NCBI GenBank assembly: GCA_028248455.1
Contig: JAOKHV010000001.1
Coordinates: 62,001-126,000, forward strand
DNA length: 64,000 nt
Direction of reading: 5' to 3'
Source of the DNA: Ascidiaceihabitans sp.
GTDB taxonomy: Bacteria > Pseudomonadota > Alphaproteobacteria > Rhodobacterales > Rhodobacteraceae
Each line of letters begins with the position of its first letter. The stretch's first letter is position 1. This document shows positions 19,136-26,810 of the stretch, in pieces. The notes below the pieces were generated by a model, which had not been told where the DNA came from, ran no database searches, and saw only the letters and a list, made by a program, of their open reading frames with translations. The position numbers and the translations under genes are program-made.

Positions 19136-19948
19136 CTATAAGTCAGACGCAACCATGTTTAGGGCAACAGCTCGGCCCAAAGTATAAGATATATCGCCGT
19201 ACATTGCACCGAAGCCCTCAAAAATAGCGCCATTCAATGCGCGCCCTGCCTGTGTTTTCATGAAATTGATCAGTTCAATCATTTCAGCCTCATCAAGCGA
19301 TTGGTAGCTCAGTAAAAGATAACCCATCATCCATTTTATTGTATCCAAGCGTATTTCGGCTTCTTGCTCCTATGTTTGTTCTATGATCTCTTGTTCCGAT
19401 GTGTCAAAAGAACTTCCATCGACCAGGCCTAGGTAAAACCGATAGTTAGATGTGAGTGCGGCAGTCACATTTCTTTCTATCAGGTCTCCTTCGCTAACGA
19501 TCACGTTCAATTGTAACAATGACTGTGGATCTTGAGCCAATGCGATTTGGTAATTGTCTTCAGCAATGTTCTTGATGTCATTATCAGTCATGGCGTTGCG
19601 AGCAGCAATTTCCAAATCAACAATCTTCGCCCCCAAGTTACTGCCATAAAACTGATTGATCTGGCGAAGTTGAGTTTCAGGTATTGTTGAAATCTCCTTG
19701 CGGACAACCTCAGACATCAACTGCGTGTCGTAAATAGCGTCAATTTGATCTTTTCAAACAGCGCCGCCCTGCCCGTTCAACATCTCAGTGTTCATTGTCA
19801 CCGCGTATTCCAAGCCTTCCGTCCGCATATTATTGATCAGCTCCGACAGTTTGAGGTGATCCATAGTTAGTGTCACTTGGGCCTGTGCATTAGCCATAGT
19901 CGCGGACAGAAGAATTGCAAAGAGGCTACCAAAAAATCGAACCATCAA
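19136..19948 (-). pseudogene. DUF2059-type secreted protein with two in-frame stop codons
   Basis: A single unshifted frame of 271 codons opens with a signal peptide (VRFFGSLFAILLSATMANAQ). It continues through QFYGSNLGAKIVDLE, the DUF2059 core, to the C-terminal LINFMKTQAGRALNGAIFEG. It is broken only by TGA at 19754-19756 (after NGQGGAV, where Trp is the likely original) and TAG at 19370-19372 (after EIIEQT, where Gln is likely). Both are single-transition nonsense changes. It is the tandem neighbour of the intact DUF2059 gene, whose stop overlaps its ATG by 4 bases. Confidence 0.8.
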
Positions 19949-20784
19949 AGATCTTCGCTTGGTTGGAGTGTCGCCATTCTTACAGCCAATTCCTCGAAAC
20001 GATCTGCCATGATCGAAAATTGCACGGCATTCATTATGTCATATACCTTTTGCATTTTGTAATTTTCCAAGGCTTCGATGTATTCTTCAACTTCAGCGTC
20101 CGAAAAAGCTTGATAGGTATAAGCTGCCCCTGCCAATCCTGAGGCCTGAAGTGAAAGGCGCAATTCCGGTTCGTCATTACGCATCATCTCGCGTAGATCC
20201 GCCTCCTCCAGTCGCAACTCGATCACACCAGCACCTGCTGCTGCCAAGAGAAACCTGACCTGAATTTCTTGAATCGCCCGAATAGATGTGCCCGCAGCAT
20301 CACTCGCTGCGTTCATGCGTTTTAATAGCTCAACCCGCGGCGATCCGATGCGGATCAACCCATCAATAATCGCTTCGCCACTTTCTGACTTTAATTTATC
20401 GTCGTCGGAAAGGTGTGACGCATTTTCGACTTTTACCAACCGTTCACCCAACTCAGACGCATAAAAATCCGCCGCATGTTCCAAAAGATCATCGCTCAGT
20501 GCTTGGGACAACATATCTAATGCCATTTCGCGCATCCCTTCAGATGCAAAGACGTCATTCGCTATCAAGGTCCATTGATACCCAAAATCGTCGGCGTCCA
20601 TACCCAGCATCATTGGTGCGCTTTTGGCGGACAGACGGATGCTGTCTAGCGAGACATCAAAGCCCGTTATATTCAGGAACGCATCTACTTTGGTTTCTTC
20701 CGCCGCGGTGGCTCCAGAAGCCAAAAGATTGACAGCCAGGACCGTCGCAACAATCAAATTCGAAACAAGTCTCAGCGCGCGCAT
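19945..20784 (-). CDS. Secreted DUF2059-domain protein
   Basis: This 279-residue protein has a signal peptide (about residues 1-28, ending ASGATAA) and is predicted periplasmic and mostly helical. The DUF2059 signature is visible as DFYASELGERLVKVENA near residue 120. A C-terminal helical repeat reads YIEALENYKMQKVYDIMNAV. DUF2059 proteins are widespread and uncharacterised. The next gene downstream is a diverged tandem copy, overlapping by 4 bases and now carrying nonsense codons, so the two were once co-translated. Confidence 0.8.
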   Translation of the reverse strand: MRALRLVSNLIVATVLAVNLLASGATAAEETKVDAFLNITGFDVSLDSIRLSAKSAPMMLGMDADDFGYQWTLIANDVFASEGMREMALDMLSQALSDDLLEHAADFYASELGERLVKVENASHLSDDDKLKSESGEAIIDGLIRIGSPRVELLKRMNAASDAAGTSIRAIQEIQVRFLLAAAGAGVIELRLEEADLREMMRNDEPELRLSLQASGLAGAAYTYQAFSDAEVEEYIEALENYKMQKVYDIMNAVQFSIMADRFEELAVRMATLQPSEDL

Positions 20785-20975
20785 TTGGTTCTCCTACAAT
20801 TCCACTTGCTTTTAACTTATGTATTATAACTCGAGCCGCAAATAAATTTAGCGTTATTTTTCTTTTGTAAGAAGTTGGCAAAACAGGTCTAAATTTTCGC
20901 AAAATGACCCCGTGTTTGCCGTTAACCCACCCCATTTGGATGTCAAAGACTGTTCAACTCAGGAGTCAAAGAGCG

Positions 20976-21158
20976 ATGTCCAACTTTCACAATCCACACG
21001 ATCCGGGCCACAAACGCTTGTTTGAGCTGCTGCGCCAAAAACATGTGACTACCCATTTGATCAGCACAGTCAAAGCGCTTAAAGTACGTAAAGTCTACCA
21101 TGACGAACTAAATGAAATAAAACAGATCGCTGCGTGTTCAATGACCCGCGCACACTAA
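20976..21158 (+). CDS. Small hypothetical protein (60 aa)
   Basis: The ATG at 20976 follows AGGAG at 20961-20965 (10-base spacing). The 60-residue product opens MSNFHNPHDPGHKRLFELLR and is basic and His-rich (5 His), with no membrane segment or known motif. A longer frame from 20904 exists but its extension lacks a ribosome site. It ends 2 bases before the rlmE stop on the opposite strand. I do not recognise the family; coding status rests on the ribosome site and sensible composition. Confidence 0.45.
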   Translation: MSNFHNPHDPGHKRLFELLRQKHVTTHLISTVKALKVRKVYHDELNEIKQIAACSMTRAH

Positions 21159-21160
21159 TT

Positions 21161-21937
21161 TCAGTCGAATGGGCTGTATATTTCGCCCTCAATTACGCCT
21201 TTGAAACCTAAAGCAACTACAAATTTTTCAGAGCTATCTGATCGTGAAGCCGGCGGTTTAAAGTTGTGCACCTTTGTAAAGCGTTGCTTAAGTACTTTCT
21301 GCAAGTCGCCCTCAGCACCACCCGCCAAAACTTTCGCAACAAATGTGCCACCATCTTCGAGCACATCGAATGAAAAGTAGGCCGCGGCCTCGCACAGCGA
21401 AATAATCTTTAGGTGATCCGTTTGTTTGTGGCCTGAACTTGAGGCCGCCATGTCAGACATCACAATATCAGCCTTACCACCAAGCCATTCTTTGACTTGA
21501 TCGTCAGCACCCTCGTCCATGAAATCCAGAACGTGTAATTCGCAGCCTGCAATCGTGTCCATTTCTTGCAGATCAATTCCTAGGATCGTACCAACTGCTT
21601 TACCAGATTTTTCGCCTAAAATATTGGAACGTTTTACCGCAACTTGACACCAGCCACCGGGGGCAGCGCCAAGGTCAACAATGCGTGCGCCGGGCACAAG
21701 GAAGCGAAACTTGTCATCAAGTTCCATAATCTTATACGCCGCACGACCTCGGTAACCTTCGGCCTTGGCACGTTTCACGTATGGATCGTTCAGTTGACGC
21801 TGCAACCAACGGGTCGAACTGTTAGAGCGCCCCCGGGCCGTCTTTACCTTAACTTTAAGGTCACGTTGCCCACGGCCAGATGTGTTCTTGCCTGTTGGGG
21901 TTTTACCCCCACCGCTTGGTCCAGGTGTTTTTGCCAT
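21161..21937 (-). CDS. rlmE: 23S rRNA (uridine-2552-2'-O) methyltransferase
   Basis: This 258-residue SAM-dependent FtsJ-family enzyme methylates U2552 in the A-loop late in 50S assembly. The catalytic tetrad reads Lys69 (AAYKIMELD), Asp162 (VMSDMAAS), Lys202 (FVAKVL) and Glu237 (SSEKF). The SAM motif [14 protein letters not shown] is at about 87-100. A basic 40-residue N-terminal extension is unlike the E. coli protein but usual in Rhodobacterales. It lies 3 bases after the Ppx/GppA gene. Confidence 0.96.
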   Translation of the reverse strand: MAKTPGPSGGGKTPTGKNTSGRGQRDLKVKVKTARGRSNSSTRWLQRQLNDPYVKRAKAEGYRGRAAYKIMELDDKFRFLVPGARIVDLGAAPGGWCQVAVKRSNILGEKSGKAVGTILGIDLQEMDTIAGCELHVLDFMDEGADDQVKEWLGGKADIVMSDMAASSSGHKQTDHLKIISLCEAAAYFSFDVLEDGGTFVAKVLAGGAEGDLQKVLKQRFTKVHNFKPPASRSDSSEKFVVALGFKGVIEGEIYSPFD

Positions 21938-21940
21938 AGT

Positions 21941-23077
21941 TTATAGTGCTCCGCGTTCTAATACGCCATCGGCGCTCATTTGTGCGTATAACAGGCCTTC
22001 TCGCAAACCGCGATCCGCAACTGACAACCTGTCAGTAGGCCAACAGCGCATTAACGCCTGAAGGATGGCAGCGCCAGACATAATCAACGCCTGACGATCC
22101 TGACCGATCCGTGGATCCGCGCGCCGCCCCGCAGGCCCCATATCAAGGTAGGACTGGATAACTGTATCAATCTGGGTGGAAGACATGCGCAAACCGTCGA
22201 CTTTGGTACGGTCATAACGCTTAAGATTTAAGTGGCTCGCTGCGACCGTTGTCACGGTGCCCGACGTGCCAACAATTTGGAAACGATCCCGCGCCTTTTC
22301 GTCGTGGTAAGGTGCAAAGTCTGATAAGCTTTCCTCAAAGAAACAGCTCATTAACGCGAACCGCGCACCATCGTCATCGACATCAATAAACTGATCACGC
22401 AAGGTTGCGACACCCAGCGGGACACTAATCCAATCGACAACACGCGCGGATGGGATGCTTTTGTTGCTTCGAGTAAATCCAGTTTCAAGCTGCATAATCG
22501 AATGTGGACGATCGCGTTTCGGAACTTGGGACATGTCAATCCAAACCAATTCCGTCGATCCACCGCCAATATCAACAACCAACAGGTTCTCTGTTTTTTT
22601 GTTCACCAATGGCGCACAAGAAATTGCAGCCAAACGTGCCTCTTCTTTTGGAGCGATGATATCCAAACGCAGACCTGTTTCGCGGTGGACACGCTTGATG
22701 AAATCTTCGGCATTTAACGCACGACGACACGCTTCTGTTGCCACCAGTCGCATCCGCTTAACGCGATGTTTACGCAGCTTTTGCTGACAAATTCGCAATG
22801 CTTGGATGGTACGCGTCATGGATCCGCGCGACAAGCGGCCGGATTTCTCAAGCCCCGCGCCCAATTGGACGGACTTCGAGAAGCTATCGACCACATGAAA
22901 ACCAGTGCCCGTAGGTCGGGCGATTAACATGCGGCAACTATTTGTACCCAGATCAAGCGCTGCATAGAGCGGTTTTGATACGGGCCGTGCCGGTACGGGG
23001 CTCAGAATAGGACCCATTGCTGGGCTTTCGGCCTTATGTTCGAGCGCGCCCGCACCTTTGGGACGCTTTGGCGCCAT
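21941..23077 (-). CDS. Ppx/GppA-family phosphatase
   Basis: This 378-residue ASKHA-fold exopolyphosphatase / pppGpp phosphatase has the phosphate-1 motif YAALDLGTNSCRMLI near residue 38, a LLVVDIGGGSTELV phosphate-2 motif and an IVGTSGTVTT loop. It lacks the C-terminal HD domain of long Ppx, so it is the short form. It shares a transcript with rlmE (3-base gap), a pairing common in Rhodobacterales. PolyP versus pppGpp preference cannot be told. Confidence 0.92.
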   Translation of the reverse strand: MAPKRPKGAGALEHKAESPAMGPILSPVPARPVSKPLYAALDLGTNSCRMLIARPTGTGFHVVDSFSKSVQLGAGLEKSGRLSRGSMTRTIQALRICQQKLRKHRVKRMRLVATEACRRALNAEDFIKRVHRETGLRLDIIAPKEEARLAAISCAPLVNKKTENLLVVDIGGGSTELVWIDMSQVPKRDRPHSIMQLETGFTRSNKSIPSARVVDWISVPLGVATLRDQFIDVDDDGARFALMSCFFEESLSDFAPYHDEKARDRFQIVGTSGTVTTVAASHLNLKRYDRTKVDGLRMSSTQIDTVIQSYLDMGPAGRRADPRIGQDRQALIMSGAAILQALMRCWPTDRLSVADRGLREGLLYAQMSADGVLERGAL

Positions 23078-23202
23078 GGTTTGCGCCTTTCATTACGAGT
23101 TACACGAACGATAGGCCTTGCCAGCCCCCCGCGCAAGTGGCCCATTGGTCCTTTGCGTCTGCTTTGACGTTTTTCTCATTCATAAAAGACATGAAGATTT
23201 TG

Positions 23203-23345
23203 GGTGCTCCCGATACTGGTCAAACTGAGCGTCACAGATTAGCGATAGGTCGCGGAATGGTCTGTTTCTGTCGAAAAACGGCGCCGGAATCAGAATTGGC
23301 TGTCTTAGACAATAAATAGAGGCGAAAAATGAATCAGGGAGCACC
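23203..23345 (+). promoter_or_regulatory. Long-range inverted repeat that can mask the ribosome site of the C1 operon
   Basis: GGTGCTCCC at 23203-23211 is a perfect 9-base complement of GGGAGCACC at 23337-23345. The right arm includes most of the AGGGA ribosome site of the gene starting at 23352. If both arms are transcribed, pairing would hide the ribosome site. I did not recognise a known riboswitch core in between. Confidence 0.35.
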
Positions 23346-23351
23346 ACTTAT

Positions 23352-23648
23352 ATGCCAGATGTAACCATCGTTTATTGGCGTGATATTCCAGCCCAAGTGA
23401 TTGTGGGTAAAGGACGTCGTGGTTCCAAACGACAGCTTGAAGAACGTTTTGAACAAGCGATTGATCGCGCGGCTATGAAGGTGAACGCCAAGGACGCCGA
23501 CGCATATTTGGCAGAATGGCGTAAAGCCGCTCCATACCAGTTGGACGGTGAACCTGACGATATAGTTGAATCCGAGGCTTTACGTCTTGAAGCTGAGTAT
23601 GATCAAGAACGCCTAAAAGCCCTTATTGCCAACGACGGACACGCCTAA
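23352..23648 (+). CDS. Small 'virulence factor' family protein (PF13769-like)
   Basis: This 98-residue protein opens VTIVYWRDIPAQVIVGKGRR, then a charged helical region (LEERFEQAIDRAAMKV). It resembles the misnamed virulence-factor family, found in Rhodobacterales beside folate C1 genes. Nothing here supports a virulence role. It is first in an operon with a MetF-like reductase (27-base gap) and a pterin-binding methyltransferase, so a structural or accessory role in methyl transfer is the likely direction. Family recognised from memory only. Confidence 0.7.
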   Translation: MPDVTIVYWRDIPAQVIVGKGRRGSKRQLEERFEQAIDRAAMKVNAKDADAYLAEWRKAAPYQLDGEPDDIVESEALRLEAEYDQERLKALIANDGHA

Positions 23649-23675
23649 AGAACAGGCCCTAAGAAAGGGAAGCCA

Positions 23676-24605
23676 ATGGCTTTGCTCAACTTTAAAAAAT
23701 CCGAGGATCCAATCGCTGGCTCCCTTAGCCCTGAAGTCGAAGCCTTTTTGCAAGGTTATTCGATTGAAGTAATGCCGCGCACCGCGTCTAAAGTTGAAGA
23801 CTTTCGCGCTATTCTTCCCAAAGGCACCCGCGTTTATGTCGCCCATATCGAGGGCACCCCGATTGAGGAACTGGTTTCCACAGCCGCGCGTCTGAACGAG
23901 GAAGGCTTTGAAGTAATGCCGCACTTCCCTGCCCGCATCATCAAGGATCAGGCCACTTTGACCGACTGGATTGCGCGCTATCAAGGCGAAGCGAACGTCA
24001 ATCAAGCTTTGTTGCTGGCGGGTGGCGTGACCAAGCCCCACGGTGATTACCATTCTTCGATGCAATTGATGGAAAGTGGTGAATTCGACAGAGCAGGATT
24101 CAAACGTCTACATGTTGCGGGGCATCCGGAAGGCAATAAAGACATCGACCCCACGGGCGGTATGGCCAATGTGGACGAAGCTTTGCGCTGGAAACAAGAT
24201 TTTTCAAACCGCTCGGATGCTGAGATGGCTTTAGCTACACAGTTCGCATTTGAGTCCGGTCCAATTATTGAATGGGCTGAATCCTTAAAGGCGGCTGGAA
24301 TCGACATCCCAATCCATATAGGAATCGCAGGACCTGCCAAACTGCAAACTATGATCAAATTCGCCATCGCTTGCGGTGTTGGGCCCTCTTTGCGTGTGCT
24401 GCAACGCCGCGCAAAAGATGTAACCAAACTGCTGCTCCCCTTTGAACCAACTGAGGTAATTAGCGAACTGGCTGCACATGCCGCGGCCACCCCTGACACA
24501 AACATCGTCAAAGTGCATTTCTTCCCACTGGGTGGGATTAAGACAAATGCAAACTGGGCAATTTCGAACGGTGGCAGCGCAGCTGCTCCCGTTAACGCAT
24601 CTTAA
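23676..24605 (+). CDS. metF: Methylenetetrahydrofolate reductase family protein
   Basis: This 309-residue TIM-barrel protein of the MetF superfamily interconverts 5,10-methylene- and 5-methyl-tetrahydrofolate with FAD. Visible motifs are VYVAHIEGTPIEEL and VMPHFPARIIKD, LLAGGVTKPHGDY in place of the canonical GD substrate loop, VAGHPEGN, and TQFAFESGPIIEW for folate/FAD contact. It is middle gene of a three-gene operon. Direction in vivo may be oxidative (recovering methyl groups) given the methyltransferase beside it. It may not be the housekeeping MetF. Confidence 0.88.
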   Translation: MALLNFKKSEDPIAGSLSPEVEAFLQGYSIEVMPRTASKVEDFRAILPKGTRVYVAHIEGTPIEELVSTAARLNEEGFEVMPHFPARIIKDQATLTDWIARYQGEANVNQALLLAGGVTKPHGDYHSSMQLMESGEFDRAGFKRLHVAGHPEGNKDIDPTGGMANVDEALRWKQDFSNRSDAEMALATQFAFESGPIIEWAESLKAAGIDIPIHIGIAGPAKLQTMIKFAIACGVGPSLRVLQRRAKDVTKLLLPFEPTEVISELAAHAAATPDTNIVKVHFFPLGGIKTNANWAISNGGSAAAPVNAS

Positions 24606-24629
24606 TTTCGTCTTCTAAGGACACAGGAC

Positions 24630-25712
24630 ATGACCCGTACAATCGTAGAATCCAAAACTAAAACAGCCATTATTGGCTTTGACCAACCGTTCTGCGTTAT
24701 CGGCGAGCGGATCAATCCGACTGGTCGCAAAATTTTGTCTGAAGAGCTTGAACGGGGTGATTTTTCACGCGTTGAGGCTGATGCTGTCGCCCAAGTAATG
24801 GCTGGTGCCAATATTCTTGACGTGAACTCAGGCGCTGTGTTCTCGAACAAAATGGCGGAAGACCCACGCTATGCTGACAACAACTTTGTTGAACCGATGT
24901 TGATGAAAGAACTAATTGAACGTGTTCAGGCGATCGTTGACGTGCCTTTGTGCATCGATAGCTCTGTCCCAGGAGCTTTAGAAAACGGTTTGGCTGCGGC
25001 TGAAGGGCGTCCATTGTTGAACTCTGTGACTGGCGAAGAAGACCGCATGGAATTGGTTCTGCCGTTGGTTAAAAAATACAACGTCCCAGTTGTTGCAATT
25101 TCGAACGATGACACCGGCATTTCTGAGGATCCAGATGTTCGTTTTGCCGTCGCCAAAAAAATCGTAGAACGTGCTGCGGATTTTGGCATCCCAGCTCATG
25201 ACATCGTGGTTGATCCATTGGTGATGCCAATTGGTGCTATGGGAACCGCTGGATTGCAGGTTTTCGCACTGGTACGCCGTTTGCGTGAAGAACTGGGTGT
25301 GAACACGACCTGTGGTGCCTCAAACATCTCGTTCGGATTACCCAACCGTCACGGTATCAACAACGCGTTTTTGCCAATGGCAATGGCGGCAGGAATGACA
25401 TCTGCGATCATGAACCCAGTTGCATTGCCTATTGGTCCAAAGAAGATCGCAGCAAAGCGTGCTGAAGTTGAAGCCGCTGGCATTGTTCTTCCCGCGGATA
25501 TGGAAGACGAGGCATTTGTACAAATGTTCGGGCTTGGCTCAACCAAACCACGTGCGGGTAAAGAAATGGAAGCCATTCGCGCCGCCAATTTCCTTACAGA
25601 CAATGACCCACATGGCACCGAATGGATTAGCACGAACAAAGTTACCCCAAAAGCTGGCGATGAGGGTCGTGGCCGCGCCGGTCGCGTTGGTGGGCGCCGT
25701 CGTCGCACATAA
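24630..25712 (+). CDS. Methyltetrahydrofolate:corrinoid methyltransferase-type pterin-binding protein
   Basis: This 360-residue protein has a pterin-binding TIM barrel (about residues 12-280) with FCVIGERINPTGRKIL and AGANILDVNSGA. PLCIDSSVPGALENGL, VAISNDDTGI and CGASNISFGLPNRHGIN follow, matching MetH domain II and the AcsE/MtvA-type methyltransferases. It moves a methyl group between tetrahydrofolate and a corrinoid protein. The last 15 residues are an Arg/Gly-rich tail. No corrinoid protein or its activase is encoded next to it, which is unusual. A bidirectional terminator follows at 25731. Confidence 0.9.
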   Translation: MTRTIVESKTKTAIIGFDQPFCVIGERINPTGRKILSEELERGDFSRVEADAVAQVMAGANILDVNSGAVFSNKMAEDPRYADNNFVEPMLMKELIERVQAIVDVPLCIDSSVPGALENGLAAAEGRPLLNSVTGEEDRMELVLPLVKKYNVPVVAISNDDTGISEDPDVRFAVAKKIVERAADFGIPAHDIVVDPLVMPIGAMGTAGLQVFALVRRLREELGVNTTCGASNISFGLPNRHGINNAFLPMAMAAGMTSAIMNPVALPIGPKKIAAKRAEVEAAGIVLPADMEDEAFVQMFGLGSTKPRAGKEMEAIRAANFLTDNDPHGTEWISTNKVTPKAGDEGRGRAGRVGGRRRRT

Positions 25713-25730
25713 AGTCGATTTTAAAGCGAA

Positions 25731-25777
25731 AAACGAGCCGTCCAGCATATTGGGCGACTCGTTTGGTTTTACTTTTT
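25731..25777. terminator. Bidirectional terminator between convergent operons
   Basis: ACGAG plus CGTCC pair with GGGCG plus CTCGT around the loop AGCATATT, with one mismatch. T-rich runs follow on the plus strand (to 25777) and a TTTT run on the minus strand. It lies between the pterin methyltransferase and the FabD-like gene, whose stop is at 25782. Confidence 0.8.
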
Positions 25778-25781
25778 TAAT

Positions 25782-26810
25782 TCAAGTCACTGTAAGGCGT
25801 TGCTTACCTCGTCCCATTGAGACCAAGAAATCCTTTTCTTCTTGAACGGCCTCAAAGTCCGCCCTGCCCCTCATTCCGTGCCATCCACATGCTATAAGGG
25901 ACTGCGCAACCGCTCCACCCAGTGTGTTTCCAGGTCCAGCGACAATAAACAAGTCAGGTGCAAATTCCTGTGCGGCAGCTTTGATTGCACCTGCAAAGTC
26001 ATAGGTCTGTGTTACTTGGGAACCCAAAGTGTAGTCCCACATCGCTTTAGTATCGCAGCCATCTGGCCACCAGATTTTACCGAAGCCATCAATTAACGGT
26101 ACTTTGGGTGCAGACACCCTTAAATCAGCTAACTGTGCACGACCTTGCGCCGCGACCACTCCCTGCAAGGGACTGTGAAACGCTGCATGGTTTTGCAAGC
26201 GCATCGGGAAGTGTCCAACTTTAGGAACAGCGTTTTCAAATGCACCCAAACCTTTCTCATTGCCTGCAAAAACAAGAATACCGCCGAGGTTGATAGAGAT
26301 ACAAAGGTCATGACCTGGTTTGGTGTCGATCTGTTTAATCAATGCCAGAAGTCCAGTTTTCATAACCTCATCAACAACCCAGTCTGCATCACAAACTGAG
26401 TAGACCAGCTGCCCACCAATCAGGTTCTGTTGCATAAGGTTGCCCATAGTGTTCACGAGGCGAAATCCATCTTGAGCAGAAACAGCGCCTGCAAGTGCCA
26501 TGGCAATATACCAACCCATGGAATTGCCCGTAACTGCGACAACTTCGATATCATCCGCTAATGAACTGCCGTCGCAATATGCACTTGCGTAGATCAAGCC
26601 AGAAGCATTGTCGCCGCGCGTATAGACGTTTACATCGAATTTTTCAGCGCCGTCTAGCGTTGTTATGGCAGATTGCCCCAACGCAGCACGCTGGGTGTCA
26701 AAGCCGTTCAACTCGGCGTCAAAACTAGGGCTGTGTTGTTTGAGGTATCCCAATTCGGGTGCGTTATATGTTCCTCGTCCTGGACAAATAACAACTGCGC
26801 GGCGGGTCAT
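25782..26810 (-). CDS. FabD-like acyltransferase, lacking the malonyl-binding arginine
   Basis: This 342-residue acyltransferase-fold protein has nucleophile Ser97 in GNSMGWY (canonical GHSxG, His replaced by Asn) and catalytic His212 in FHSP. Where FabD proteins have LVxxRGxxMQ with Arg holding the malonyl carboxylate (Arg117 in E. coli), this one reads LVNTMGNLMQ, with Met122 at that place. It should therefore not select dicarboxylic acyl groups. Its start overlaps the stop of the E1 fusion gene by 4 bases, and the aminotransferase is 2.2 kb upstream in the same operon. Probable monocarboxylic acyl transferase; acceptor unknown. Confidence 0.82.
   Translation of the reverse strand: MTRRAVVICPGRGTYNAPELGYLKQHSPSFDAELNGFDTQRAALGQSAITTLDGAEKFDVNVYTRGDNASGLIYASAYCDGSSLADDIEVVAVTGNSMGWYIAMALAGAVSAQDGFRLVNTMGNLMQQNLIGGQLVYSVCDADWVVDEVMKTGLLALIKQIDTKPGHDLCISINLGGILVFAGNEKGLGAFENAVPKVGHFPMRLQNHAAFHSPLQGVVAAQGRAQLADLRVSAPKVPLIDGFGKIWWPDGCDTKAMWDYTLGSQVTQTYDFAGAIKAAAQEFAPDLFIVAGPGNTLGGAVAQSLIACGWHGMRGRADFEAVQEEKDFLVSMGRGKQRLTVT

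Noticed and set aside
19754-19756. In-frame TGA as selenocysteine or a Trp-reassigned codon
   Set aside because: No selenocysteine-insertion hairpin is evident, the context points to Trp, a second stop (TAG) follows in the same frame, and every other gene in the window uses TGA as a normal stop.
23078-23351. Known riboswitch (SAM-II, SAH or cobalamin) ahead of the C1 operon
   Set aside because: I could not match any conserved core by eye; only the long-range pairing is reported. A covariance-model search would decide.
23352-23648. Virulence determinant
   Set aside because: The family name is historical; the gene is co-transcribed with folate C1 enzymes and has no secretion signal.
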